From: JACQKA01 sp964462785
GTDB lineage: Bacteria > Patescibacteriota > Minisyncoccia > Phycocordibacterales > UBA2100
DNA length: 55,220 nucleotides
Assembly: GCA_964462785.1 (NCBI GenBank)
Contig: CAYWZA010000005.1
Location: 1-55,220 of the forward strand
Reading direction: 5' to 3'
Shown piece by piece: positions 16,395 to 25,273 of the stretch; position 1 is the stretch's first letter; every line of letters starts with the position of its first letter. Made by a program: the position numbers and the translations under genes. Under the pieces are notes generated by a model. That model saw nothing but the letters and a program-made list of their open reading frames with translations. It did no database searches and was not told the DNA's origin.

Positions 16395-17621
16395 ATGAAC
16401 ACCACAGTGTTGGATCGCGGGATGCGCATGATGATTTTTTTACTGGTATGCATATGCGCACTCGGTGCATATCCAGCCGAAACGCGAGCCCAGGTCAATC
16501 TGGTCCCGAACGGCTCGCTGGAATCCGCTGATAGCTCCGGTGTACTGCCTGTCAGTTGGCGCAAGGGAGGCTATGGAAGCAATACCCGCTCGCTCACCTA
16601 TCCCGTCCCTGGAGTCGGAGGTGGCAAAGCGGTGAAAACCGCCATTACAAGCTATGTAAGCGGCGATGCGAAATGGTTCTTCAATCCGATTTCCCTCTCG
16701 CCGGGCTTGTACACATATTCTGATGACTACATGTCGGACCGGGCGAGTATTGTTACGGTGCAATTTGAGCGCACTGATGGCACGTTTGCATATATCGACA
16801 TTGCAACACTACAGCCATCCGCAACATTCCAATCGATATCTGTTGATTTCAGCGTGCCCGCAAACACCGCAAACGTCACTATCTTTCATCTCATAAAGGG
16901 GGTTGGGTTCGTCACCGTGGATAACGTAGCTGTACGATTTAAGGAATCGCCATCCGGCATATTCAGCACTGGCGCAGTGACATTACGTTTCGATGATGGC
17001 TGGCTCTCCCAATATGAAAACGCGCTGCCAAAACTCAACAGCACGGGACTTAAGGGGACATTCTACATTGTCACGCGCCAAATGGCGGAACAAGGATTTC
17101 CCGGATACATAAACCAAACCCAGCTGCGTAACATATACACTGCAGGCAATGAAATAGCCGCGCATACGCGCACGCATCGCGATTTAACCACACTGAGCTC
17201 GTCCGTACAGCAAAGTGAAATACAGGGATCGCGACAAGATCTGATCGGCTGGAATGTGGGTTCCATTCTTTCGTTTGCCGTTCCATTCGGTTCATATAAT
17301 CAGTCCCTCATCACGATGATACAAAATGCCGGCTTTACCAGCATGGTAACGGCAAACGGGGGTCTAAATCTGGAAACAGCCGATGCCTTCCAGCTTGCGC
17401 GAGTTTCTGCAGACACACGAAATTCTCTGGCGCAACTGAAGCAAGCAGTCGACAGCGCCGCAGCAAACAAACAATGGCTCATCATAACCTTCCATGAAAT
17501 CAATACGAGCGGGAGAACCTACAGCATCACCCCAGCCAATTTCAATGCCATCATCGATTACATCGTCCAAAAAGGCATTCCGGTCGTGACTGTTTCTGAA
17601 GGCGTACAGTTCTTGCGGTAA
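16395..17621 (+). CDS. Secreted polysaccharide deacetylase with N-terminal carbohydrate-binding-like domain
   Basis: The likely start is the ATG at 16395 (MNTTVLDRG), giving 408 residues with a signal peptide (about 12-32) that ends ETRAQ. Residues 33-185 form a beta-sandwich like CBM-type modules (LVPNGSLES, WYFNPISLSPG-like pattern, VTVDNVAVRF). The NodB deacetylase domain follows (190-408): LRFDDG with D200 and D201, HTRTH with H257 and H261, VPFGSYN, and a late ITFHEI motif. It is a second, independently transcribed deacetylase for the exopolysaccharide, soluble rather than anchored. Peptidoglycan or chitin oligomers are other possible substrates. Confidence 0.86.
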   Translation: MNTTVLDRGMRMMIFLLVCICALGAYPAETRAQVNLVPNGSLESADSSGVLPVSWRKGGYGSNTRSLTYPVPGVGGGKAVKTAITSYVSGDAKWFFNPISLSPGLYTYSDDYMSDRASIVTVQFERTDGTFAYIDIATLQPSATFQSISVDFSVPANTANVTIFHLIKGVGFVTVDNVAVRFKESPSGIFSTGAVTLRFDDGWLSQYENALPKLNSTGLKGTFYIVTRQMAEQGFPGYINQTQLRNIYTAGNEIAAHTRTHRDLTTLSSSVQQSEIQGSRQDLIGWNVGSILSFAVPFGSYNQSLITMIQNAGFTSMVTANGGLNLETADAFQLARVSADTRNSLAQLKQAVDSAAANKQWLIITFHEINTSGRTYSITPANFNAIIDYIVQKGIPVVTVSEGVQFLR

Positions 17622-17995
17622 TCTCGGAAATGTTTTTGAAGCGAGGCAGATGCTGTTCAAGTAAATTCCACATGTGGTGAATGTACTCGAACACACGATT
17701 CACAACAGACTAATTCTCGGGTGTCGTTCATGTGCTTCTTAGACAGTTTCTGACATGTGTCATTCACGTGCGCGTCATGCCAAAACGTAGCGTGCGTGAA
17801 AATTTCACACTAACTCCATTTTTGTCGCATACAGTGCGAGCACACATCGGTCGATATGGAGCGTGTGCTCTATGAGCGTGTCGATTACTACTTTTAGCGC
17901 GGGTGCAGGCCGAAGCTCTTCAATGCGGTTACGCGATCGCGCATGGGGATCACCAATCCTCGTTATCATCAAAATCAAAAAAACAGAATAACTTT
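17622..17995. other. Intergenic region with hairpins, no gene seen
   Basis: This 374-base gap separates the deacetylase gene from the surface-protein genes. GAGCACAC (17838-17845) pairs with GTGTGCTC (17863-17870), enclosing a smaller ATCG/CGAT pair. A frame opening at 17903 joins the next gene but codes for a charged, unlikely leader before the signal peptide. No clear promoter boxes were found. Confidence 0.5.
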
Positions 17996-19255
17996 ATGCA
18001 AACAGCATTAGCATTTCCAAAAGTAGCTGCCAGCGCGGCTATATTCGGACTTCTTATGTTTACGGGCGCTCCTGCTGCATCAGCGGGGACAATCAGCGTC
18101 GTAAACAGCAACACAGCAACCGTAACGAACTCAGTCGTTGTGAGCGCCAATTCCGGAGGCAACTCCTCAGCAGGAGGGCATGGCGAACGCGGGGGTCGCG
18201 GAGGCGATGCCTCTTCGGCAGGGAACAACAACGCGCAGGGTGACAATTCGGGTGGAAACGGCGGAGCGGGTGGCAGTGGTGGAGCAGGTGGCGACATCGT
18301 CACGGGGAACGCCATCTCAACCGCAACCGTCAGCAACGACATTAATTCAACAGAAACCATCGTGGAGGATAACGATTCTGACGAGGGTGAATGCGATACT
18401 GAAACACTTCACACTGATTCTCAAATAGGATCCTCAGAATCATCGTCATTGGTTGAGACACATGCATTCGACGACAACTCGCATAACGAGCAGTCAGCAT
18501 CAGATTCAAGCGGCTCTGAAGAGTCAGCAAATGAGTCTGAGAATACATGGTCATCAAACTCGGACAGCAGCACAGAATCAGCTTCGGAATCCTTTACTGA
18601 AAACCACGACGATGCGGATGCAGCATCCTCATCGGTAGACGAGGTGCATTCGACCAACGATGACGCAGACGGCGCTTCTTCGACCTTCGATGAGTCGCAT
18701 GAAAGCGCATCGCAGAGCTCTTCGAGCGTCGGTGGTGAAAGCGACAGCCAAAGCTGGAATGCAAACAGCGCATCATCCGACGAAGCGGCTGATAACGCTT
18801 CTGCAGCATCCTCGGCTTCTGAGCATGAGGAGTCAGCATCAAGCTCGTCAAACACCAATGCCATCTCAGAAGATGACGTGTTGGTCGAGACCAGCGCATC
18901 TGAAGAGCATGACAATCTCGTTTTTGATTGGACATGCATCAACGATGAAGGCAACGAGAATGACGACATCTCGGTAAGCAACACAAACGCAGCAACTGCA
19001 GTGAACGCGGTTGCAGTGGATGCGCGCTCGGGCGACAGCCATTCAATCGGTGGGAATGGTGAGCGCGGTGATCGCGGTGGTGATGCCTCTTCGGCAGGTA
19101 ATAACAACTACGGAGGCGGCACGAATTCCGGTGGCAATGGCGCTAACGGAGGTTCGGGAGGTGCAGGCGGCAGCGTATCGACCGGCACTGCAGATTCACT
19201 CACAGACGTTGTGACAATCTCAGGGCGCACGGTAACACGCGTGATGCGCAACTAG
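17996..19255 (+). CDS. Secreted low-complexity surface protein with paired Gly-rich modules
   Basis: The start at 17996 (MQTALAFPK) gives 419 residues with a clean signal peptide (about 8-31, ending PAASA). Two copies of one module flank a spacer. Copy 1 (about 32-105) and copy 2 (about 340-405) both run SN(T)NxATxxNxVxVxAxSG, then GGxGERGxRGGDASSAGNNN, then NSGGNGxxGGSGGAGG and TG.A. The spacer (about 115-330) is almost only Ser, Glu, Asp, Asn, His and Ala, highly acidic and probably disordered. No enzyme motif. The NxVxxxAxSG..TGDA-like rhythm recurs in the next gene, so both belong to one beta-repeat surface family. A stalk, adhesin or matrix role is inference. Confidence 0.72.
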   Translation: MQTALAFPKVAASAAIFGLLMFTGAPAASAGTISVVNSNTATVTNSVVVSANSGGNSSAGGHGERGGRGGDASSAGNNNAQGDNSGGNGGAGGSGGAGGDIVTGNAISTATVSNDINSTETIVEDNDSDEGECDTETLHTDSQIGSSESSSLVETHAFDDNSHNEQSASDSSGSEESANESENTWSSNSDSSTESASESFTENHDDADAASSSVDEVHSTNDDADGASSTFDESHESASQSSSSVGGESDSQSWNANSASSDEAADNASAASSASEHEESASSSSNTNAISEDDVLVETSASEEHDNLVFDWTCINDEGNENDDISVSNTNAATAVNAVAVDARSGDSHSIGGNGERGDRGGDASSAGNNNYGGGTNSGGNGANGGSGGAGGSVSTGTADSLTDVVTISGRTVTRVMRN

Positions 19256-19261
19256 TGCCCA

Positions 19262-19326
19262 CTGAAAACAGGACTTGCTCCTGTTTTCAGATAAGCGCTC
19301 AAGACTCCCCCGCTTGAACGCTTATC
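19262..19326 (+). terminator. Tandem hairpins between the two surface-protein genes
   Basis: CTGAAAACAGGA (19262-19273) pairs perfectly with TCCTGTTTTCAG (19279-19290), and GATAAGCGCTCAAG (19290-19303) pairs with 19313-19326 at 13 of 14 positions. The two stems abut. No long T-run follows, so termination is likely but unproven; partial read-through into the next gene is possible. Confidence 0.55.
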
Positions 19327-19371
19327 GAGAAAACAGCGAACGATCACGTTATCACTAATCTTTTCAATAGT

Positions 19372-21888
19372 ATGTCGATCGGGATGAAACGGAAGTGGCT
19401 GGGATTGATGCTCATATGCAGTGTGGTGGTATCCCAGTATTCACCAATGCTCGTAGTATTTGCAGAAGAGACCGTCGCTGAACAGCCTGCAGCACCCATA
19501 GAACCGGCGGTCGCCGAACAGCCGGCGCAGCCTGAAACAACTCAGTCAGGTGATACGAATACAGAGGCATCGACCGCAGAAATCACCTCTGACGCCAGTA
19601 CACCCGCTGTTGCAGCAGACACTCTTTCTGAAGAAGCGAGCATCGGGCAGGCAAGCACCACTGAAGCAGCGACCACCTCCGAACAGACATCGAGCACCAT
19701 GCAGGAAGACACTGCCGCAAGCAACTCAAGCGAGCTTGCGGATACCGCCACATCGAGTGCAACCACCACTCCCGAGAACATTGATGGCGCATCGGGTGGA
19801 TCCGGATCCGGTGACGACTCGTCCACGCCACATATTCTCTCCGGCAAAGCGGTTGCGTTGGCTAATATTCTCAACATCGTGAATACCAACACGGTGAATT
19901 CGCAAGGGGCAATATTGTTCTCAAACTTTTTCGATCACAGCGACGGCGTCGACCTGCGCACCATGGGGACTACGTCGGGAAGTTGCCAGCTCCTCGACTG
20001 CACGACAGATGATGCGGTGGAGGTCCACCTTCTCAATGACGCAGTGATCGATAACCTGATACGCGTCAACGCACTGAGTGGAGAAAACGCCATCGACACT
20101 GCAGGACAGGGGGTGATACAAACAGGTGATGCGTATGCCGGTCTCAACCTGATCAATGTGGCGAACACCAATTTTGTTGATTCGCAATACCTCTTGGTGA
20201 CCGTGAATGCATTCGAGGGCGTCGATGGCGACATCGTGTTCCCCGGTTTGCTTGATTTCTTTTCATCATTGCTCGGTATCGGCGAGGATAGCGCCGTCGC
20301 ATTCGAAAATACTGCCGATGTGGTTAATACCGTGGCTATTGACTCAAATTCCGGCGACAACAACGGTAGCGGGACGACCACTATAGAGACCGGCGATGCA
20401 CACACGTCTTCAAATGTATTCAATCAAATAAACACGTCCCTCTTGGGCGGACACTCAATTTCTCTCATCTTTCGTGTGCACGGCAATTGGGCGGGCGATG
20501 TGTTCGGCGTGCCGGATGGATTCTCGTGGAACGATCAAGGTGATGGTAGTTTTTCGCTCACCAATGATCCAACGGACACCATCGACGACATACGCGCCAC
20601 GGGTACCTCAACGGCGCTTATTAACAACGATGTGTATGTTGACGCCATCTCAGGTCGCAATGCCATCACCGGTGCGGAGACGTCCCTTATCTCGACCGGC
20701 AACGCATACGCGGGGGTCAACATCATCAACGTTGCAAACGCAAACGTCATCGGGCGCAACTGGATACTTGCGATTATAAATATTTTTGGCGACTTCAACG
20801 GCAGCATTGCATTTGGACGTCCCGATCTCTGGGTAGGAGAACAGATCGATGCACCAGCGTCCCCTGAAAACGGAACTGAGATCACCTACAAATTCACCGT
20901 CATCAATAACGGAGACTCCTCGGCAACTGATGCGAAACTTTCCGATGCGTATGATTCTGCGCATATTGATGTCATCGATTCATCTGCTCAGTATGTGCTC
21001 GGTGCCGATGGGCAGCTGCATTGGGATCTGGGCAATATCCCGCCTCAAGGAGCAATCGAGATCACGTATCGAGCGCGCATCAAAAATGCACCTTCAGGGA
21101 CCGACATTACCAACACCGTGACAGCTTCCGAGCACGAAACTGATAATAATCTTGCAGACAACACCGATACCGCCACCTTGCAAACGCGCGGCACAATTGG
21201 CGGCTGGATGTCGCCGGAGATGCAGGGGCTGGTCAAAAGTAATTCCAACTCCGGAGGAAACAGTGCCATTGCCGACTCGTTTGCAGTTGTCCGCCGGACG
21301 GCATCGACAACCGTACTCGCGAGCACCACGCGCATCGTGCACCAAGAGCTTGTACTCTCAAACACCACGGGCAATCAGATTCCGAACGTCTCGCTACATG
21401 ACACACTCTACGACCCATCTGGGCGCTTGATCGGAGACGAAGTGTGGGACTTGGGAATGGTGCGCCCGCATGAAGATATAGTCATCGGATATGACATATC
21501 ATTTACGCCGGACGCTCCATGGGGTGTGTACGATTTGTCGACATACATCAGCAATGGGTCCGCCACAACTACATTCAATAAGAATGGCAGTATATTCCTG
21601 CTGCCGAAACCGCCTGATCCGCTCATACCATCCCTTCCGATTGAGGCAGCTACAACGACCGCGCATGTATCATCAAAAATCCAACCAATACGTGTCTATG
21701 AAATACCCGTTCCCACACGCGAAGACATGAGTCTGCCCGCGACCAACGAAGCGCAAGTAGCCGCTGCAGCCTCAAGCACCTCGCTGCCACTCAATATATT
21801 GCTCTACCTCCTGCCATTTATCGTCGGCGGTCTCGGGGCGCTTGCCCTCTACCTTGCCCCTAAGCGAAGGGATAGAAAATTGACATAG
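19372..21888 (+). CDS. Large surface protein: beta-repeats, DUF11 domain, C-terminal membrane anchor
   Basis: An 838-residue protein. A signal peptide (about 8-31) precedes a Thr/Ser/Ala/Glu-rich stalk (32-145). Residues about 150-480 hold at least four repeats of the form VNxxxVxxxSGxNxxxxxxxTxxTGDAYAGxNxxNxxNTNxx, probably a beta-solenoid. A DUF11-type domain follows (about 495-605: TEITYKFTVINNGDSSATDAKLSD to ITNTVTASE). A second beta domain and Pro/Thr-rich linker lead to a C-terminal helix (about 805-828) and a KRRDRK tail, so the protein is anchored in the membrane facing out. LPATN (about 785-789) recalls a sortase motif but lies too far from the helix to be convincing. The last codons contain the -35 box of the next operon. 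Confidence 0.8.
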   Translation: MSIGMKRKWLGLMLICSVVVSQYSPMLVVFAEETVAEQPAAPIEPAVAEQPAQPETTQSGDTNTEASTAEITSDASTPAVAADTLSEEASIGQASTTEAATTSEQTSSTMQEDTAASNSSELADTATSSATTTPENIDGASGGSGSGDDSSTPHILSGKAVALANILNIVNTNTVNSQGAILFSNFFDHSDGVDLRTMGTTSGSCQLLDCTTDDAVEVHLLNDAVIDNLIRVNALSGENAIDTAGQGVIQTGDAYAGLNLINVANTNFVDSQYLLVTVNAFEGVDGDIVFPGLLDFFSSLLGIGEDSAVAFENTADVVNTVAIDSNSGDNNGSGTTTIETGDAHTSSNVFNQINTSLLGGHSISLIFRVHGNWAGDVFGVPDGFSWNDQGDGSFSLTNDPTDTIDDIRATGTSTALINNDVYVDAISGRNAITGAETSLISTGNAYAGVNIINVANANVIGRNWILAIINIFGDFNGSIAFGRPDLWVGEQIDAPASPENGTEITYKFTVINNGDSSATDAKLSDAYDSAHIDVIDSSAQYVLGADGQLHWDLGNIPPQGAIEITYRARIKNAPSGTDITNTVTASEHETDNNLADNTDTATLQTRGTIGGWMSPEMQGLVKSNSNSGGNSAIADSFAVVRRTASTTVLASTTRIVHQELVLSNTTGNQIPNVSLHDTLYDPSGRLIGDEVWDLGMVRPHEDIVIGYDISFTPDAPWGVYDLSTYISNGSATTTFNKNGSIFLLPKPPDPLIPSLPIEAATTTAHVSSKIQPIRVYEIPVPTREDMSLPATNEAQVAAAASSTSLPLNILLYLLPFIVGGLGALALYLAPKRRDRKLT

Positions 21889-21907
21889 TCCCCCAATATG
21901 GTATACT
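21880..21907 (+). promoter_or_regulatory. Near-consensus sigma70 promoter of the response-regulator operon
   Basis: A perfect TTGACA (21880-21885) and TATACT (21902-21907) are 16 bases apart. The -35 box lies within the final two sense codons of the upstream surface-protein gene, directly before its TAG stop. Predicted transcription start is near 21914. Confidence 0.8.
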
Positions 21908-21915
21908 ATACATTC

Positions 21916-21990
21916 ATGAAGAATCTTCATCTGGGCTTCATCTTGGCTCTGTATAAAGACAATATCGCTATAGCAGCGATGCATAGCTGA
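21916..21990 (+). CDS. Possible 24-residue leader peptide
   Basis: An ATG at 21916 opens a 24-codon frame (MKNLHLGFIL...AAMHS) ending at the TGA at 21988-21990. It begins only about two bases after the predicted transcription start, so translation would be leaderless. A small hairpin, ATCGCT/AGCGAT (about 21963-21980), overlaps its end, ahead of the regulator gene. It could be a regulatory leader or chance. Confidence 0.25.
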   Translation: MKNLHLGFILALYKDNIAIAAMHS

Positions 21991-22037
21991 GAGGCGTTAA
22001 AAATAGCACTCGAAACTCATCCCAAAAATATCGTGAT

Positions 22038-22712
22038 ATGAAAATCCTAATCGTAGAGGACGAAGAGAAGATGGCGAAACTCCTCAAGAAGGGTCTTGAA
22101 AAGGAAGGCTACGCTGCAGATTACGTGACCGACGGCGAGGCGGCTGAAAAGCGCATCGGGCTCAATCGTGATGCATATGATCTCATTATTCTCGATTTGA
22201 TGCTCCCGAAAAAGAGCGGGGTTGAGGTGTGCAAGACCATCCGTGAATACAAGATCATGACCCCGATTCTGGTCCTCACGGCAAAAGATATGCCCGCAGA
22301 CAAAACCGCGGCGCTCGATTGTGGCGCCGATGATTATCTGGTCAAACCGTTTTCATTTGAAGAATTACTAGCGCGCCTTCGGGCGCTTATGCGCAGACCG
22401 GTGCAGGCGCTGCCGACCGTCATCGAAATAAAGGGCATCAGCCTCAATAATGCCGAGCGAAAAGTATTTTTGAACGGAAAGGAGGTGCCGATGACGATGA
22501 AGGAGTTCAGTTTGCTTGAATACCTGATGAAGAATCCGAATCGCGTGCTGACACGCGATCAGATCATGGAACATCTCTGGGGGTGGGACTTTGATTCGTT
22601 CAGTAATGTGGTCGATGTGCATATAAAAAATTTGCGGAGGAAACTCCATGACACTAACAGTCAAAAGACTCTTGAGACAATTCGAGGATTGGGCTACCGA
22701 TTTAAGGCGTGA
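22038..22712 (+). CDS. OmpR/PhoB-family response regulator
   Basis: A 224-residue transcription factor with a receiver domain (1-115; acidic ED at 7-8, phospho-Asp D53 in LIILDLMLP, T/S switch in LTAKD, K in LVKPFSF) and a winged-helix DNA-binding domain (about 125-222; MTMKEFSLLEYLMKNPNRVLTRDQI, then VDVHIKNLRRKL and TIRGLGYRF). It is the first structural gene after the promoter at 21880 and partners with the kinase encoded by the overlapping gene. Targets are unknown; the surface genes just upstream are the nearest candidates. Confidence 0.92.
   Translation: MKILIVEDEEKMAKLLKKGLEKEGYAADYVTDGEAAEKRIGLNRDAYDLIILDLMLPKKSGVEVCKTIREYKIMTPILVLTAKDMPADKTAALDCGADDYLVKPFSFEELLARLRALMRRPVQALPTVIEIKGISLNNAERKVFLNGKEVPMTMKEFSLLEYLMKNPNRVLTRDQIMEHLWGWDFDSFSNVVDVHIKNLRRKLHDTNSQKTLETIRGLGYRFKA
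22636..22650 (+). promoter_or_regulatory. Ribosome binding site inside the regulator gene that fixes the kinase start
   Basis: GGAGG at 22636-22640 sits seven bases before the ATG at 22648-22650, within the upstream coding region. There is no other in-frame start before the first membrane helix, so this site decides the long overlap of the two genes. Confidence 0.75.
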
Positions 22713-23703
22713 TGAGCTCATCTTGGCTGTACTTAGATTAGCGGCGCTCTACGTGGTGGCGATATCTTTCGTGCTGATCCTGTTTTACATCACCATCATT
22801 CTCAACAGATTATACGTAGGGATAGATCTTGCCGATCTGGTGTCCAGTCGACGCGTTTTCATCAACGAGGTTGCACAGAGCATTATCACCAGCTCCACCA
22901 TTATTGTCGCTGGCATGGTATTCAGTGTCTGCGTCGCAACGTTTCTCCTCGCCTGTTTCGCATTCAGACGTATCGACGAGGTGACTCGCATGCAACATCG
23001 CTTCATCGCTGAGACGTCCCATGAGATGCGCACCCCCCTCTCCATTATGAAGACAGGTATTGAGGTCTCATTGATGAACAAAAATTCATTGACACGAGAG
23101 GAAGCTGTTGAAGTGTTGGAAACCAACCTGCAGGAGGTGAACAATATGGCACGCATGATTAATGCGCTCTTAGTACTATCGCGGTTCGATGACCCATCCC
23201 GCTCAGCGCAGTTGGAACGAATCAATATTACCGATATTGTTTCTGCCGCAACACTCGCATACGAGAAAGCCGCTGAGTCAAAACAGATTACTATGCATCT
23301 CCCGGATGCCCCCGCCTATACGGTGGTAGGCAATAGCGTACACTTGGGAACCATGTTCAAGCAGATTATCCGGAACGCCGTCGCATACACTGAAGAACGT
23401 GGATCTATTCAGGTGCGCATTGCACCCTCGTTTCCCAAACGAGTCCGTGTTTCGATACAAGATACAGGAATCGGCATCGACGCGAAAGACATTCCGCACA
23501 TCTTTGAGCCGTTTTACCGTGCGCGCGACAGCCACGAACTACTGACGGAACGTCATCGTGCCAATAACCCCAGCACAAAAAAGCCGGTCGGTCTTGGACT
23601 TGCACTGGTAAAAAAGATTGTAAAACAACACCGTGGCACCGTACGTGTACACAGCGAGGTAAAAAAGGGGTCAACATTTTTTGTCACTCTGCCGCTTGTA
23701 TAA
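22648..23703 (+). CDS. Membrane sensor histidine kinase, partner of the upstream regulator
   Basis: A 351-residue kinase with two membrane helices (about 25-52 and 78-105) that bracket a very short outside loop of about 25 residues, so it probably senses within the membrane. HisKA carries ETSHEMRTPLS with H125; HATPase_c has QIIRNAVAYTE, DTGIGID and GLGLALVKKI. The gene overlaps the regulator by 65 bases in another frame, an unusually long coupling. It is followed 20 bases later by a second regulator. Very similar layout to CPR copies of the EnvZ/CopS-like class, but the signal is not known. Confidence 0.9.
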   Translation: MTLTVKRLLRQFEDWATDLRRDELILAVLRLAALYVVAISFVLILFYITIILNRLYVGIDLADLVSSRRVFINEVAQSIITSSTIIVAGMVFSVCVATFLLACFAFRRIDEVTRMQHRFIAETSHEMRTPLSIMKTGIEVSLMNKNSLTREEAVEVLETNLQEVNNMARMINALLVLSRFDDPSRSAQLERINITDIVSAATLAYEKAAESKQITMHLPDAPAYTVVGNSVHLGTMFKQIIRNAVAYTEERGSIQVRIAPSFPKRVRVSIQDTGIGIDAKDIPHIFEPFYRARDSHELLTERHRANNPSTKKPVGLGLALVKKIVKQHRGTVRVHSEVKKGSTFFVTLPLV

Positions 23704-23723
23704 AACACAGCAGGCGTGCAATA

Positions 23724-24404
23724 ATGCGCGCGATGCGCGTACTCATTATTGACGACGACCAGAACATGTGCCACGTGCTTCGCCGCGGCTTAGAGGCTGA
23801 GAGCTATTCGGTAGACACCGCATTCGGGGGGAAAAATGGTCTCTATTTAGCGACCATTACAGACTACGATCTCATCATCCTCGATAACGCCATGCCTGAT
23901 GAAGACGGGCGCTCGGTGTGCAGAAAAATTCGCGCAGGGGGTAAAACAACTCCCGTTTTAATCCTTTCCGCACTCAGTAGCCCCACTGAAAAAATCGACC
24001 TGCTGAATATTGGTGCTGATGACTACTTAGGAAAACCGTTCTCCTTTGGAGAGCTTCTCGCCCGCATGCGCGCATTGATGCGCAGACCACGCGCTGTGGT
24101 TGAAGAAACCATCTGCGTCGGCCCACTCTCGCTCAATACGCGAACACATACCGTACGCCGCGACGAAGAAGACATCTCTCTAACCCGTAAGGAATACATG
24201 CTGCTCAAATATTTTATGCTCAACAAGAGCGCGGTGCTTTCGCGCGCCATGCTCATGGAACATGTGTGGGATATGCATCTTGATCCTTTCTCTAATACCG
24301 TTGAAGCGCATATAGCAAGCCTGCGCAAGAAAATAGAAGATCCGCATCAGACACGGCTCATCCATACCGTTGCGGGGAGAGGGTATAAATTGGAGTGCGT
24401 CTAG
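23724..24404 (+). CDS. Second OmpR/PhoB-family response regulator
   Basis: A 226-residue regulator; MRVLIIDDD at 23733 (M4) is an equal start candidate. The receiver has D10-D12, phospho-Asp D54 in LIILDNAMP and the conserved Lys in LGKPFSF (the usual LVKPF has Gly for Val). The winged helix (about 130-225) carries LTRKEYMLLKYFMLNKSAVLSRAML and HTVAGRGYKLE. It resembles the first regulator throughout, including LLARxRALMRRP, so local duplication is likely. It may be phosphorylated by the kinase before it or by the orphan kinase at 25274. Confidence 0.9.
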   Translation: MRAMRVLIIDDDQNMCHVLRRGLEAESYSVDTAFGGKNGLYLATITDYDLIILDNAMPDEDGRSVCRKIRAGGKTTPVLILSALSSPTEKIDLLNIGADDYLGKPFSFGELLARMRALMRRPRAVVEETICVGPLSLNTRTHTVRRDEEDISLTRKEYMLLKYFMLNKSAVLSRAMLMEHVWDMHLDPFSNTVEAHIASLRKKIEDPHQTRLIHTVAGRGYKLECV

Positions 24405-24540
24405 TTCTCGTCTGACCTCATGTGCACTTTAAGATTACTTTATCTTTTCTTTAAGGGGGCTCTTATGGGATCGTTCATAATGATGGAAGTCCAATAGAGA
24501 AAAAACGGAGCAATGCCATGACACATAGCGGGAGGCGACC

Positions 24541-25266
24541 GTGACCACACCCTCATTCCACATACGAGGGGTGAGTGCGGCGGATGTGGATGTGCTCGAG
24601 ACTCTGGAAGCACAGGTCTGGGGAGCACTGCACATGTATGCGCTCACGCGGGATGACCTCACTCGCTGGATGCAGGTGCAATCATCCTTTTTCATTGTTG
24701 CTGAGCACAACAACGTAATCGTTGGCTATTTCCTTGGTCAGCATAACCACTTTGATCCGGTCAGCATAGACCAGTACATAAAGCTTGACATAATTACAGG
24801 AAAAGGTTATATTAATATCCCGCATGACCCCGCAGGCGACAGTCTGTATGGGATATCAATTGTGTCTGTCATGCGCGGAGCGGGGCATGCGCTCTACCAG
24901 CGGGTGCTCCATGAGCTTGCCGCTCAGAAGAAAAAGTACTACTTCGGCTATGTTCGCCTTGCCGGTTTCCGCCCGTTCTTGCAGACACTCAATCCGCAGG
25001 AACAGGTCCACGCCGCAACACAAGGTCTTGATACCGTAGCGCTGTGGTATGCACATGAATGTATGGAGCGCATCGGCGGGAAAGTGTGGGCGCAGTGCAC
25101 GGCAAAACCGACACTGGCACTCCCCTCACCGCCACCTGACCCTATACTCAGCTTTCATGTCAAAAACTGCAACGGAGCATTCGGTCTTATGCGCGTCGTT
25201 CCACATTACATGCACGATCCTGCATCAATAAATTATTCGGCGTTCCTTGTATACGAATGCACGTGA
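24541..25266 (+). CDS. GNAT-family N-acetyltransferase-like protein
   Basis: A 241-residue cytosolic protein. The GNAT fold spans about 1-165: FFIVAEHNNVIVGYFLG as strand 2-3, SLYGISIVSVMRGAGHALYQRVLHEL with the RGAGHA acetyl-CoA loop, and a later AGFRP segment. The C-terminal 75 residues are of no recognised type. The GTG start is supported by a GGGAGG ribosome site at 24530-24535. It ends seven bases before the best start of a histidine kinase gene, so the two are co-transcribed. Substrate is unknown; no ribosomal-protein or antibiotic target is suggested by context. Confidence 0.72.
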   Translation: MTTPSFHIRGVSAADVDVLETLEAQVWGALHMYALTRDDLTRWMQVQSSFFIVAEHNNVIVGYFLGQHNHFDPVSIDQYIKLDIITGKGYINIPHDPAGDSLYGISIVSVMRGAGHALYQRVLHELAAQKKKYYFGYVRLAGFRPFLQTLNPQEQVHAATQGLDTVALWYAHECMERIGGKVWAQCTAKPTLALPSPPPDPILSFHVKNCNGAFGLMRVVPHYMHDPASINYSAFLVYECT

Positions 25267-25273
25267 TATTTGT

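Noticed and set aside
18421..19107. 228-codon minus-strand frame over the acidic spacer
   Set aside because: It mirrors the Ser/Asp/Glu repeats of the plus-strand gene and has no signal or start site; the plus-strand gene has a signal peptide.
21726..21741. Sortase anchoring motif (LPATN) in the large surface protein
   Set aside because: About 15-20 residues separate it from the membrane helix, the motif ends in Asn rather than Gly, and no sortase gene is in the window.
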